Notes: a model not told the origin generated them from the letters alone. Positions 13,001-24,292 are shown, counted from the first letter of the stretch. The stretch is DNA of 64,000 bases from Diabrotica undecimpunctata (GCF_040954645.1 NC_092809.1:63612141-63676140); one strand, 5' to 3'. Translations and numbers: made by a program.

Positions 13001-16000
13001 AATTACCAGAGCTTAAACGATCTGTTCAAGTATCACTTCATTCCACTGTTCAGAACAGCTGGATTACTAATTTTATTACCAGATTTTCCAATTTGCATAA
13101 AATGAAAAGAGTTTTTTCATATGTAATGCGTTTTATTAGAAATATTAAAAATAAGACAAAAGCCCCAAGCTTACTTTTAACTGTGCATGAAACCAATGAT
13201 TCTTTTCTGCTATTGATCAAACTTGTGCAAGCAGAATCCTTTCATGATGAAATTTTATGTTTGTTAAATGATAAACCATTGAGCAAAAAATCCAGATTGC
13301 TTCATTTGTCTCCCATATTAGATAAAGGATTAATTAAAGTAGGTGGTAGACTTATGCATTCAACATTGCCAGAAAATGTAAAAACACCAATCCTATTGCC
13401 GAAATTTCATGTATTAACCAAGTTAATTTGTACACACTACCATGTCAGTAATTTGCATCCTGGACCACAGCTTCTATTGTCATTAATCAGACAACAATAT
13501 TGGCCTATTTCTGGCAAGGTATTAGTAAAGCAAATTGTAAGACAATGTGTTAAATGTTTTCGTGTGAAACCTCCTCACAATTGTGTAAAAATGGGACCTT
13601 TACCCAATGAACGCATTACTCCAGCCTATCCTTTTGAAAATGTAGGACTTGATTATGCAGGTCCATTTCCACTGAAAGAAAAAAAGGGTCGTGGAAGTAA
13701 AATTTTAAAATGTTATGTTTGTGTATATGTTTGTTTTGTAACAAAAGCTGTACACTTGGAATTACTCACTGATATGACAACTGAATGTTTTCTTGCATGT
13801 TTTAAGAGATTTTTATCACGAAGAGGAATTCCTACCAATGTTTACTCTGATAATGGTTCAACCTTTAGAGCCGCTAATAAAGAGTTGAGGTCTATCAAAA
13901 CCTTTTTATATGAAAACCAAAATAAAATTAATGATTTTGCTTTAACAAAAAATATAATTTGGCATTTTTCCCCACCTTATAGCCCAAATTTTGGGGGTTT
14001 ATGGGAATCAGCAGTGAAACAAATGAAGTTTCATATGAAAAGAACGCTTAAGAATATAAATTTGACATATGAGGAATTTCTCACCTTGCTTACCCAAATT
14101 GAATGTATTTTAAATTCGAGACCATTGTTTGCCAAATCAGAAGATCCATCTGACTTGGAACCAATAACTCCTTCCCACTTTTTGACATTACGTCCTTTAG
14201 TCTCCATTCCTGAACCAAATCTCTTACCTATCCCAGTGAATCGACTAAGCAGATTCCAACATGTTCAACAGCTGCATCAGAGATTTTGGAACCGCTTTTC
14301 CAAAGAATATATCAGCCAGCTACACCAATCTTATAAATGACACCACAGTTCTACCAACAACATTGTACCCGGATCCTTAGTTATCATCCGTGATACCAAT
14401 CTACCTCCATGCAGATGGATTATGGGAAGAATAATTAAATTATTTCCTGGTAAAGATGGAGAAAATCGAGTAGCTGAAATCAAAACTTCCAATGGACTCA
14501 TCACCAGATCTACACGACATTTGTTTCCACTGCCAATAGAAGATTAATAGTGTCGCAGTGTTTTATGTCGGGACTAAGTTTTTTTTTTGCTTTGATATTT
14601 ACTTGTTTCCTACTATATTTTGAAGCATACTTCAACGCCGGGAGTATGTTAGGACATTTTTAGAAAATTAGTTTAGTGCGGCAACATAGAGCCTGTCATA
14701 TGTCCGTGCGTTTTATGTTCAAGATCAAACAATCTGACGGGATCAAGTCGGCAATTGACAATTTTGACATTAATCAAATAATTTCCAAGAAGACGCCACG
14801 TTTTTCCAGTATTTTCACAAATTCACATGTTATAATAATTAGTTTGTATAAAAAGTTAATAAATAATTCTATTTACTCACACAAAATATAATTTACAGTC
14901 CACACCATTAATTACTATTATCTACCACAAGATAATCCAACACGCTTTCCCCATAAAGATATACATAAGGGAACTTGGAAATCTGATAATGAAAAGATTA
15001 TCTAAATAGATCATATTATAATCATTGATGCAAGACACTGCTCTAATTTATTAGATGTTAGGTTTTTAGAGGAGCAAACATAGCTAGTGATCACTATTTA
15101 GTTAAAGCACGATTTAAAACGAGAATATCCAATTTAATAGAGGTCGAGAAAGGGCGAGAAAAAATCGACATTAATACACTAAAAAGTACCGACATTGCAA
15201 ATGTATACAGACAGCAAATAGAAGATCAAATAAGGATAGAAAACTTAGAAGAAGAAGAAGACATTGCCCAACTATGGGTAAATATACGAGATATTGTGTT
15301 ACAGAACTCAGTTAAAACATTGGGCAAAGCCAAGTCAGAAACAAGAAATCATTAGTTTGATTATGAGTGCGAAATGACCACAAATAGAAAGAACGTAGCA
15401 TATCAAAAACTATCAACGCAGGTTTTACAAGGAGAAAAAAAGATTATAGACGTCTTAGAGGAAAAACGTATCCATCGACGTAAGAAGGGGGAATACAAAC
15501 AGAACACTCTTAATGAAATACGAAGGTTATTCGATAAAAATCAAACGAGGAAATACTACAAATTCTAAAATAATAGCCATCGAGAATTTAAACTACGATT
15601 AAAAATTTGTAAAGACACTAACGGTGACATTCTACATGATTAAAACTCAGTTCTTAACAGATGGGCACAACATTTCAATGAACATCTAAATATAAACGAT
15701 ATTAAAGAAGATTACAACTTAGATAATCAACAAAATCTACAACGTCAACTACACAGTGAAGACCCAATAAGAGAAATACTTACAAATGCAATCCTAAAAC
15801 TCAAAGACAATAAAGCCCCAGGAATCGATAAAATCTGTTCGAAAATGTATAGAAAACGTAATCAACTTTTTGCTGCAATCCATACACTAATAATACTTTT
15901 ATGATAGAATGAATTGGTACCAGCAGAGTGGCTAAAGGGAATAATATGTCCATTGCATAAAAAGGGTGATCAAATGGAGTGTAAGGACTATAGAAGCATT

Positions 16001-19000
16001 ACTCTGTGAGCATCTGCGTATAAAATCTTCGGCAACGTATTGTTTGAAAGACTTAAATATTTTACAAAGTATATTACTGGTCAATATCAATTCGGATTTA
16101 CTGCAGAAAGTCAATTACACACCAAATTTAAGCACATAAGCAGATTCTCAAAAAGTCACTAGAATATAACATAGATACACACCATCTCTTCGTCGACTTC
16201 AAAGACGCCTATGACGGTGTGAAGAGATCTGTATTATATATAATTCAATGATTGACTTTAAGATCCCACCTAAGTTAGTTAAGTTGACCCAACTAAAAAT
16301 GCAATACGTAAGCTCATGCGTAAGAATTGAAGCAGAAAACTTTCTCCTACTTTGTTCTTTTGCATTTCATCTTCTTTTTTTCTTTTTAAATAAGTTCTTT
16401 GATATTAATAATGGTCCAAGACAGGGGGACGCGCTGGCGTGTCTCCTCTTTAATATTGCCTTGGAAAAGGCAATCAGACAATTAAATATTAGAATGAATG
16501 AAACTATTTTTAATAAATCTACGCAAATTCTCGCATGCGCTGACGATATAGTTATAGTGGGCAGAAGTATGAGAGACATGGTGCAGCATTTTACAAGGCT
16601 TGCGGACACTGCAAGTAAATTAGGACTTGTGGTAAACGAGGAAAAAACCAAAAATATGTTGTTTTCTAAAAACCCTCATAATATCCAACAGAGAATTCGA
16701 ATTAACAACCATACCTTTAAGCAAGTCAAAAGAATTCACATATCTTGAATCGCTAGTAAATGCAACAAACACAACAAGCGACGAAATAAAAAGACGTATA
16801 GCAAAAGCAATCAGAACTGTTTATAGAGTCCAGAAACATTTAAAAATAAAAATATAAAACGTCCAGTAAAGCTCATTAAATACAAGACAATAAGACCGGT
16901 TTTGATATATGGGGGCTTTGTAAACCTGAACCTTATCTCAAAATGATGAAAGACTTCTTGGTATGTTTGAGAGAAAAATTCTTAGAAAGAAATTGGGGCC
17001 GTAAATAAAAATGGGCTATGGCGTCGAAGATACGACTTTGAACTATATCAGTTATACACCGATTCAGATATTGTGAAACTAGTTGAAGTGCAGAGACTAA
17101 GATGGGCTGGATACATTGCTAGGATGTCATATCACGAATACACGAAGAGATTAACATTTTCAAAACCAGAGGACACAAGAAGTAGAGGGCGACCACGAAG
17201 GAGATGGATTGATGATGTGAAAGAAGACCTACAGATTCTAAGGGTCAGAAGATGGAGGGAAGTTGCCAGGAATCGACAGAAGTGGCGACTTCTTTTTGAG
17301 CAGGCTTAAGATCCACAACGGATTGTCGAGCCACTTATGATGATGAATTATTAATTTATTAATAGTTATAAAAGCCATCAAAACAATATAACAAGATGTA
17401 AGATATTACAAATATTGCAAGATGTAACTAGAATGTGCAGGTAACCACCGATTAGTGCTAGGGAAAATCATCTATACGGAATACATCTATAAGATGGCGG
17501 AAGACAATATTCAGAAGAGATGAGAAGAGGCAGAAAATCAAGTTTTTATTAAAAATACTATTTAAAGAAGCCAGGTGTTCACTTGTTGGCTTCTTAAATA
17601 GGAATAAAATTATGTTTTAATCCCATGTAACTTAATATTATTTAATTCTTAAATATATTCTGTCTACCTTTTTAGTTTGTCCTTTATGTCTGGTATCAGT
17701 TTACCATTTTTATGGTAACACAAGATAACACAAGATATTTCTGTTTGATCGTTTTATGCCTGCTCGACAAAAACGGATACAATAGGTAAAAATGAAGAAA
17801 ACAGTGCTCATTAATTTCTTTTAAGTATTACTTACTTAGTATTAGCTGCTAAACGTAGATGATAGGATGGAGCATTCGTATTTGGAAAACAATCTGGTTC
17901 GAGTATCCAATCGTAATACTGCAATCCTTCCCTTGCGTATACCATATTACGCCCCTGATTTGCAGTATCAACACCAACTAGTTGACCAGATTCTACATTT
18001 CGAACTTTAACCAGCATATGCAGTGTGCGCTCAGTTTGTGCTGAAATATTATAAACGATGATAGAATTTATTCACAATTAGAAAATAATCACCTAATTAA
18101 GTTTCTTAACTTATAATTGCAATACAAAAACAACCGCCGAATAACTACAAATTAGTTGACAAAAGATATTTCTCTGGAATATATTAAAATTTTATTATCA
18201 ATGCACCTGCATCATACAAATCAGCAGATTTAGTTTAAAAGACAAAACAATAAAATAATCTAACATAGTATTATTCCAAAAATCCAGAGAAAGGTCAAAA
18301 ATTTGTCAAAAAAAAAAACACACATACTTTTTTGTATATTTTTTGGAGTCCCAAAATTCACATTCTGAGCAAAATTCAGCTGGTTTGTATAATTTTTGGA
18401 ATTCCACTGTCATTGTCATCTGACAGCTGACGAAAAGGTATGACTCGAACTACTCTATCAACCTAGAGAACAAGCTGGATTTATATCGAGTACAGCACTA
18501 ACAACATAAGCCAGCATAAAAAGCATTGCCAGAATACCGAATAGGCCATCGTTACACTAACATATTCAAATAAGGAAGGACTGATAATGAATTAAACCAA
18601 AAATTCAAAATTACCGGACGTATTACAGTACAATAATTAATACATGTATGAGTTATGAAAATGATAATAAAAAAGGCTTGAACAAAATATTGCATAAAAA
18701 AAAGAATATTAAAAATAAGATCAGAAAAAAAAACAAGACCAAGTAGACAATAGTTAAAAAATCTTAAAAGTAACAAATATTGCCAGTGATAGGAAAGTAA
18801 ACAGTTTTTTTTAAAAGATCGCTTAGAATGAACCATGAATCATCTTATCGTAACAATAAGTGTGTGCTTTCAAACTCTGTCAAAGTTTTATTTCTGCATA
18901 TTTTTAAACACTGGTTTCTATTAGAATAGTAAAGTCAAGTAACAAATAAAATTGAGTTAAGAAATGGTAACTAATAATATAGAACAACCATATTCATCAT

Positions 19001-20994
19001 GTAAACCATACTAAACAGCATTAACTAAGTTAAAAAGACAGATTGTTACTTAGATAAAATGATGGCTTATTTCTAACAAAAAATAATACCGGACAAAATA
19101 CCGAACGAGCTTCTAAAGTACGGAGGACCAGATCTAAGCAAACAACTACTGAAACTAATCCTAAAAATAAAAGAACGAAACCGAATTCTTCAAGAATGGA
19201 GATCAAGCATAATACCTCTCTTCAAAAAAGAAGACAAATCAGACCCGGAAAACAAAAAGTCATAACAAATAAACTGAATAAAATTATAACCCTAGCAGAA
19301 GAACAAGGTTTTAACCGAAACAGCACAATAAAAGTAAAAGTAGAAGAAGAACTAACTGACGCTATTGAAGCTGGCAATGAAATAATACAGGTTATTTCCT
19401 GAGTCTTCTATTGTTTAACCTGATTATAAATGAAATAATAAAAAAAATAAGAACTAAAAAAGAATACAAGTGGAAGAAAAACAACTTTAAATAATCTGCT
19501 ATGTAGGCCACGCAATACTACCCTCTCAAAGTAAGGATGATTTACAACGTATGCTGTATCAAGTCAGAAGATCTAACATGTTCATTATCCCAAAAAAGAC
19601 AAAATCTTTTTTAATGTCTTGTTACTTTAGTAAAGTAGACTTCAATGTCTTTACAAAGAGACGCTAATTGTATCCGAACGTTGGTTGTTCCTCCGGTGAG
19701 TACCAATTTACTCGTTTTAAAGGGTTCATATTTATTCATGTTGACTTGTTTGTTTAAGTTTTCCGTTTCATGTCTGAAAAAGTTGGCAAAAATGGGAAAT
19801 TTATTTATAACAAATTTCATGAAAAAAAATTATTCTTCATTAAAGGTTATGCATCACATAGAAATCATTAATCAATAATCTTATACAATATTAGGTGGTA
19901 AATAGGGAAAATCAAAATTATTAATTAATACTGAAGAGAAAAGTGATTTTAAATTTAGAAATGCAAGAAAATGTAATTTTAAAATGTTTGTAAATATTAA
20001 AAATTATGTCCAAGTTTAGATTCATGGCCTTCTAATAATTAAATAATACATTCAAAGTAAAAAGTAAATAAAAAATACGTTTGCATTTGTTATTGAATAA
20101 GGTAAATTAGAAATGAAATTAAAAATTAATGCACCTACTGACACATCATTAAAAGGCCATGGATCTAAATTAAAATATAATTTTTAATTCCGACAACCAA
20201 ATTAAAATGACATTTTGTTCTGTACCTAAATTTAAAAGCACTTCACTTTTAAGCATAAATCAATATTTTTGATTTTCGCTGTATACCACTTAAAATTTTA
20301 TAAATTTGATTATTGATGATTGATTTTTATGCAATGCAGAAATTTTTATGAAGAATAGTTTTTTTCATGAAATTAATAATAAAGAAATTTCCCATTTGTT
20401 GCCAACTTTTTCAGACATACTTCTTTATACCTTACTAACAATTGAAAAACTTTTTCCCTTACATGGAATATAAAATTTAATCATATTCAGCTATATGTAT
20501 ATACCTACATTAATTTATTTTAATTTTCACTTCACTATTTTATTATTTCACTTGCAATTTGTTTAATATAACAAAAATTGTTTATTACTTTCAAAATTTG
20601 AATATACTTAATAAAGACACAGAAACATATAATAATTAATTAATTCTAATACTCCATCAATTAATGTATGTTTTCCTTTAATCATTTATATATTTATTTA
20701 AATTAAATATGTGATATAAATGTCAAATAAAATATAAAATTCGTTAAGCCGGCCTTTTTTACTATTTACCTGAAGACGCAAATCCCTTTATGGCTTCGAC
20801 TTATCAGCGGGATACTTTTAAATTCTGCATAAGTGAGTTCTTATAATTTTGAGTTCACTTTAAAGATATATGACAGATGCAAGGTGGAGAACATTACGGA
20901 CTGGGTAGGAAATAGAAGAGTAGAATGAAACGATCATATACTTAAGCCTAATGACAACAATTAGAGTAGACGACAAGAGACCGTTCAGAATTTC

Positions 20995-21044
<50 letters not shown>

Positions 21045-21121
21045 CATATTAGAAAAAATAGTTACCTACCTGAAGCACTTACAGCTATACTTAGCACTAC
21101 AAATAAGACGATTGTGTTCAT
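6759..21121 (-). CDS. Host gene 1: secreted six-cysteine protein (three coding exons, 181 aa)
   Basis: Exons join as 21121-21070, 18040-17836 and 7047-6759, with canonical borders (G|GTAGGT, TTTCAG|C, AA|GTAAGT, TTTCAG|C) and phases that keep one frame. The product has a signal peptide (about residues 1-18, MNTIVLFVVLSIAVSASA), then a 163-residue mature chain rich in beta-prone segments. Cysteines are at 68, 95, 129, 133, 149 and 176, suggesting three disulphides and secretion. Conserved blocks shared with gene 2 include SGQLVGVD/TGQLVGVD, YYDWILEPDCFP, IIYNLGTET, DP.LETITVCD and TSTS..NLDCF. I do not know the family; a beta-trefoil-like fold is only a guess. No inactivating change is seen. 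Introns are 3.0 and 10.8 kb and full of mobile DNA, including a whole BEL/Pao element. Confidence 0.85.
7130..7345 (+). pseudogene. Penelope-like RT fragment
   Basis: The frame reads GLSMGSLFPLLADRFVKEFEK, then after a stop RWRYVNN and PDGPEALNKFLKKIN. These are the RT block with (M)GS.LSPLLA and the YVDD block (here YVNN) of a PLE-type or related RT. Catalytic Asp residues are lost and stops interrupt the frame. Confidence 0.65.
7490..8480 (+). pseudogene. LINE fragment A: endonuclease domain
   Basis: Frames read YLMIYSGV-like text, then VIAIYVPNN, IIMGDFNAR (7840-7860), NTFF, RGQRSI.DYIMSNRE.HPSQILDVR and NKNKSIPRRRNEELV near 8370-8430. This is an apurinic-type endonuclease of a non-LTR retrotransposon with the N-terminus and RT missing. 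Several stops and frame changes are present. It sits in intron 2 of host gene 1. Confidence 0.75.
8514..8706 (+). pseudogene. LINE B, 5' part (endonuclease) split by BEL/Pao
   Basis: The frame KNDIKIIVG...IFSPTIGKESLHVDSN.NGLRIINFAVSKNMVIAGTRF is the endonuclease of a second non-LTR element. It is cut after GTRF by the BEL/Pao insertion and resumes at 14943 as FPHKDIHKGTWKSDN. The DFNAK motif is deleted (VG-RE), so this copy was dead before or independently of the insertion. Confidence 0.8.
8702..8706. repeat. Target-site duplication of BEL/Pao (left)
   Basis: CGCTT here is repeated at 14943-14947, the 5-bp duplication typical of BEL/Pao integration. Confidence 0.9.
8707..9002 (+). repeat. 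BEL/Pao 5' LTR
   Basis: A 296-bp LTR running TGTTAGG...TCCAACA (TG..CA ends). It carries a TATA-like TATAAAAA at 8907-8914 and AATAAA at 8918-8923. By reading line against line it is identical to the 3' LTR, which implies a recent insertion. Confidence 0.95.
9322..14547 (+). CDS. BEL/Pao Gag-Pol polyprotein, one in-frame stop
   Basis: One frame opens at ATG 9322 and stays open for 1672 codons. Approximate residues: Gag to 330; zinc knuckles 344-390 (CVLCKGNH, then CHNCLRHGHKAAEC); aspartic protease at 482 (LDSGAQTN); RT 770-900 with YVDD at 888; RNase H from 1064 (FCDAS); integrase zinc region near 1370-1400 and its catalytic D at about 1443 (DYAGPF), D at 1509 (SDNGS) and E at 1562 (GLWES). 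A TGA at 14338-14340 interrupts the frame. The same frame continues 68 codons to TAA 14545 with the usual C-terminal block (VPGSLVIIRD, LPPCRW, GRII). TGA where TGG is plausible suggests a single substitution. Loss of this tail may or may not abolish integrase function. Confidence 0.93.
14647..14942 (+). repeat. BEL/Pao 3' LTR
   Basis: The 296-bp copy of the LTR, identical by eye to 8707-9002, followed by the second CGCTT at 14943-14947. Confidence 0.95.
14943..17345 (+). pseudogene. LINE B, 3' part: endonuclease end, RT and C-terminal domain
   Basis: Continues the LINE cut by BEL/Pao: FPHKDIHKGTWKSDN and a DARHCSN.LDVR block, then RT pieces KAPGIDK (about 15810), PAEWLKGIICPLHKKGDQ (15925), GQYQFGFT (16080), FVDFKDAYDGV (16195), RQGDALACLLFNIALEKAIRQ (16420) and CADDIVIVGR (16535-16565). 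It ends with the LINE tail LRWAGYIARM...GRPRRRWIDDVKEDLQ (17095-17300). Many stops and frameshifts, so it is inactive. Confidence 0.85.
17346..17835. other. Intron 2 sequence of host gene 1 with a small hairpin
   Basis: No coding frame. Bases 17558-17601 form a hairpin: CTATTTAAAGAAGCCA and its near-complement TGGCTTCTTAAATAG around 13 bases, with one bulged A. This may be the residue of a small inverted-repeat element. Confidence 0.5.
17836..18040 (-). CDS. Host gene 1, coding exon 2
   Basis: 205 bp. The acceptor TATTTCAG precedes CACAAACTGAG and the donor AA|GTAAGT ends it. It completes Ala18 and encodes QTERTLHM... to the first two bases of Asn86, with the first cysteine in LEPDCFP. The matching exon of gene 2 is also 205 bp, in the same phase. 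Confidence 0.88.
18041..19075. other. Intron 1 of host gene 1, no gene seen
   Basis: AT-rich sequence with scattered poly-A runs. An apparent minus-strand frame at 18552-18836 is hydrophobic low-complexity sequence and is not supported. Confidence 0.4.
19076..19490 (+). pseudogene. LINE RT fragment
   Basis: Reads PDKIPNELLKYGGPDLSKQLLKLILKIKE...LQEWRSSIIPLFKKEDKSDPEN and then EEQGFNR. This is the RT fingers region of an endonuclease-RT LINE (pattern IPNELLKYGG ... EWR.S.I.P.FKK.DK). Short, degraded, in intron 1 of host gene 1. Confidence 0.75.
19762..20421. repeat. Inverted-repeat element (MITE or foldback-like)
   Basis: The sequence starting ATGTCTGAAAAAGTTGGCA at 19764 recurs in reverse complement ending near 20419. 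The arms are similar over roughly 100 bp (the AATGGGAAATTT and TTCATGAAAAAAA blocks are shared). The interior is AT-rich and non-coding. A short minus-strand frame over the left arm is a shadow. Confidence 0.65.
20422..21001. other. Intron 1 of host gene 1, AT-rich
   Basis: No coding frame or repeat pair recognised apart from simple A/T runs. Confidence 0.4.
21002..21040. repeat. (AT)n microsatellite
   Basis: AT dinucleotide tract about 30 bp from the donor side of exon 1 of host gene 1. Confidence 0.95.
21070..21121 (-). CDS. Host gene 1, coding exon 1 (signal peptide)
   Basis: ATG at 21121-21119, 17 codons plus one base, donor G|GTAGGTAAC. It encodes a hydrophobic leader MNTIVLFVVLSIAVSAS, completed by Ala across the splice, with a likely cleavage before QTERT. 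Too short to be found by ORF length; found by matching phase and by homology with gene 2. Confidence 0.8.
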
Positions 21122-21162
21122 GGTTGTTTTAATTCTGTCATTTACAGTAAAAATTGTTTAAG

Positions 21163-21170
21163 TATTTATA
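21163..21170 (-). promoter_or_regulatory. TATA box of host gene 1
   Basis: TATAAATA on the minus strand, about 42 bases before the ATG. This leaves room for a start site 25-30 bases downstream and a short 5' leader, and fits the TATA box seen in gene 2. Confidence 0.6.
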
Positions 21171-21469
21171 CTTAATATTCTGACTACAATCTTTGACTTA
21201 TTATCGTCTAATATACAGTCATTATGAACTCATTAAAACTATTTAAAATCTCTAATCCTCAGGCTTTTAAGCCATTAAGAAAATTATTCCATACAAGTTT
21301 TTCTAGTACAATTTCAATATCGAAACTAATTTATTTTTAAAAATAAATAAAGTATTCCATTCATATAAATATTAACAGAACTAACATTTAGAACTTTTTC
21401 AAAATAGAACAGCCTATCAAACTTTAATGCTAAAACAAATCTTCAGTATGCTGTGAATACAAAATTTTA

Positions 21470-21830
21470 GCGCAAGTACTTGTCTCTGATTACAAAGCCG
21501 CCTACGATACAATAAACAGAAAAAAATTAATAGAAACGCTAAAAGAATCCCAAGTGTCAGAAAAAATAGTAGGATTGCCAAAATTGATAATTAGAAAAAC
21601 CATTTGTGTTGTGAAATACAATGGTAAAATCTCAGAAGAATTCGAAGTGAAAAAAGTTTTCTACCTTGCTATTGCTTGCATATGTTAATAAGATAAATAT
21701 GTCCGGCACTATTTTATACCAAGAGTACTTATGGTTAGCGTACGCTGATGATGTAGTTTTATTTGCAAGAAATAAAGAATAACTGGCAAGTACAGCCAAA
21801 GACTGATTCGGGAAAGCTCTAAAATGACAC
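21470..21830 (+). pseudogene. LINE RT palm fragment
   Basis: Frames read DYKAAYDTINRKKLIETLKE, then KYNGKISEEFEV, and after a shift WLAYADDVVLFARNKE. These are RT blocks A and C (with YADD) of an endonuclease-RT LINE upstream of host gene 1. Frameshifts and stops are present. Confidence 0.8.
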
Positions 21831-21836
21831 TGACAG

Positions 21837-22690
21837 TTAACCCTGAAACTGCACTGTTGGGTCTCAAAAACCCAGAGAGTAATTCATTGCAATGTGACAT
21901 GCGCATGAGTGGTTTACGTGTGTCGTCACTTTATGTAAATTCAGTCTGTCGTAAGCCGAGTTAGAGTACGGGTCATCCGCTGCATTTTAGTGAAACAACG
22001 AGGTAAGATATTTCCAGAAATACAAGCATGGGTACCCTGGACCCAAGGGTGATGTTTACGGTAATAATTTTGTTTCAACTTATTTTTATTTATTTTAGTA
22101 TAATGGCGTCAACTAGTAGAGAAAATAGTCGAGTAAAGGCATCAACTAGCAAAGAAAATCGTCGTCCTTTAACTGAGGTAGAATTACAGAGAGAGGCAGA
22201 CAATTTATGGGAGAATGAGAGTGAAAACGACATCGTAGACGATATGTTTGGAGGGGACGAGTCTGATGAAGATTACGCTAAAGAGCAACTGTCAGACAGC
22301 AACAGTGAACAAAGCGACAATGAAGACGAAATAGTGGATGAACCAGTTAGAGATATTCCTAGTTTACTGGGGAAAAATGGTCATCGGTGGAGCACACAAG
22401 CACCAGCAAGACAGGGCTGTACAAGACGAGAAATTATTGTAATACATTTACCTGGCCCCAAAGGAGAAGCGAGCACAGTTCAATCTCCTGAACAATCTTG
22501 GAATTTGTTGTTCGACAAACAAATGATAGATGTTATTGTTTTGCACTCAAATAAAGAAGTCATTCGTAAATCCAATGATATTAGACAGCAGAGTTACACA
22601 AGACCAGTAACTAGAACAGAAGTGAAGTGTGTCCTACTGATAAAAATAAAAATGCATTTTATAGCTAAAGAAAGCAGCTTTTGTATGTAA
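21837..22690 (+). pseudogene. piggyBac element, 5' end and truncated transposase
   Basis: A TTAA at 21837 followed by CCCTGAAACTGC and the GGGTCTCAAAAACCC block looks like a piggyBac left end. The transposase begins best at ATG 22103 (MASTSRENSR), after a probable 5' leader intron (GTAATA..TTTTAG). The acidic N-terminal region is followed by NGHRWST, HLPGPKGEA, SPEQSWNLLFD and SYTRPVTRTE, standard for piggyBac transposases before the DDD catalytic domain. The frame is lost after about 190 residues, where a MITE-like sequence begins, so the catalytic core and right end are missing. Confidence 0.8.
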
Positions 22691-22699
22691 TGTTTGGAC

Positions 22700-23300
22700 T
22701 TTGGCGCAAATAAAGACTGTTTCTATAAATGTGATAAGTAAATACACGTTTAGCGATTTTTATCATTTTTTGCGATTCTCATGAAATCAGTAATATTTAT
22801 CACTTCTATCGTTCGGTAACTATAACATTTGCATTATTAGATGAAATTTTTAAAGTACATAGCCTGAAATTTTGGTTTTGAGTTTTAGCAACAAATGTGA
22901 GGCATTTGAAATATGAATCAAAAAGATAAATTTAAACTTTCTGAACACAAACAATTTAAAATAATTTTTTAAAACTGCTTTCTTTGATTACCAAGTATAT
23001 TTTTCAAAACGTCACGACTTCCTCCCAATGCCCTTTTTGTGGAAGCATTTTCGTGACGTGCAATTGTTCGTGATGTGAATATTTACATTCAGCATGTTTC
23101 AGGCATAATTAAAATGTGTTACATTTGTTGCCAAAACTCAAAATCGAACGTTCAGGCTAAACGTTTTGAAGACTGGGCTCTAATAATGAAAAGTTTATAG
23201 TCACCAATTAATGGAAGTAATAAATATTATTAATCTTGTGAGAATCAGATAAAATGGTAAAAATCGCTAAAAGTTTATTTATTTAACACATTTCCGGCAA
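22700..23300. repeat. MITE-like element with about 85-bp inverted ends, copy 1
   Basis: The left end near 22730-22810 (CACGTTTAGCGATTTTTATC...) is mirrored at 23205-23300 (GGTAAAAATCGCTAAAAG...). The interior has a second inverted pair (GCAACAAATGTGAGGCATTT against the mirrored ...TGTTACATTTGTTGCC). Non-coding. A related copy is at 29105-29500. It truncates the piggyBac transposase. Confidence 0.65.
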
Positions 23301-23660
23301 GTAACTTCATCTGCAGCAATATACAATAATTTTATAAGAAACAGCTGCACATTTCTTCTTTAAAATACATTTTGATTTTTGTCGATAGGATAATCTTATC
23401 AAAAGGTATCGAATTTTAACCGACAAGATGATACAAACAAGGGGAAGCGTTGAGGTAAAAGTGGTAAACATTTTTGTATCTTTTTGAGGTCTCAACATTG
23501 ACATTCAGCATGTTTGTATGACTTTTAGAGGTGAAATCTCTGACAAATGCCATAGATGCTTTAGTTTTGTTATAAATAAATTTATTTATTTATACTCTAG
23601 TGGTCAGAGATGAAAATGAGACAGAAACCCGTTATGTTAATTTTGGAACCCAAAAAAATA

Positions 23661-24292
23661 TCATCATCATCATCAATGGCGCTACAACTCTTCGTGAGTC
23701 TTTGCCGCGTTTACTATTGCCTTAAATGTTTGTCGGTCCTGTGCCAGTAATTCCCATTCTCGCACTCCCATTTTCTCTAGATCTTCTTTGACTGCATCTT
23801 TCCACCTTTTTCTAGGCCGCCCTAGAAAAGACAGACCTTCTATCCTCTGGCCTTTCCCAGAACACATTGTTTATAAGACGATTGTCGTTACTGCCTATCA
23901 CATGCCCTTCCCATCTGAGTCTATTGGCCTTTATATATCTGACTAGATTTTCTTTTCCGAATAGAGACTCCAGCTCGTTATTGTATCTGCCCCTCCATTC
24001 GTTTGTCACGCTGTCTCTACAAGGGCCATATATCATTCGAAGGATTATACGTTCCCACACCAGCAATTTATTTATTTCTCTTTTTGTTAGCGTCCATGTT
24101 TCGCTTCCATACGCGACTACTGGTCGTATTATGGTCTTATATATCCGAATTTTTGTACCTCGTGAAAGAAGTTTTGACTTCATTAGATTTTGCATTGCAA
24201 AGAAAGATCTGTTTCCTGCCATTATTCTCGTTTCAACTTCTCGCTCTAATTTGTTGTCATTTGTGAGTGTTTTAAATTCTTTAACCACTTAC
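23661..24292 (-). pseudogene. LINE C: C-terminal domain with microsatellite tail
   Basis: Minus frames read RGTKIRIYKTIIRPVVAYGSETW, RLRWEGHV and, after a frame change, LGRPRKRWKDAVKEDLEKMG...WELLAQDRQ.FKAIVNAAKTHEEL. This is the post-RT domain of an endonuclease-RT LINE. The 3' end on the minus strand is a (GAT)n run (TCATCATCATCA at 23661), a common tail of this LINE type. 5'-truncated. Confidence 0.85.

Larger units (their letters stand above)
8707..14942 (+). mobile_element. BEL/Pao LTR retrotransposon, near-intact
   Basis: A 6236-bp element with identical-looking 296-bp LTRs and a CGCTT target duplication. It has a 320-bp leader (TGGTCAATTC at 9008, possibly the primer-binding site, tRNA not identified), one long gag-pol frame and a GGGAG-type purine stretch before the 3' LTR. 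It lies in the sense of a decayed LINE and antisense to host gene 1, inside that gene's second intron. The only coding lesion I see is one in-frame TGA near the end of pol. Because the LTRs match, this is one of the youngest insertions in the window. Confidence 0.93.

Noticed and set aside
18552..18836. Minus-strand hydrophobic frame in intron 1 of host gene 1
   Set aside because: Low-complexity A/T-derived Phe/Leu/Ile text with no splice or homology support.
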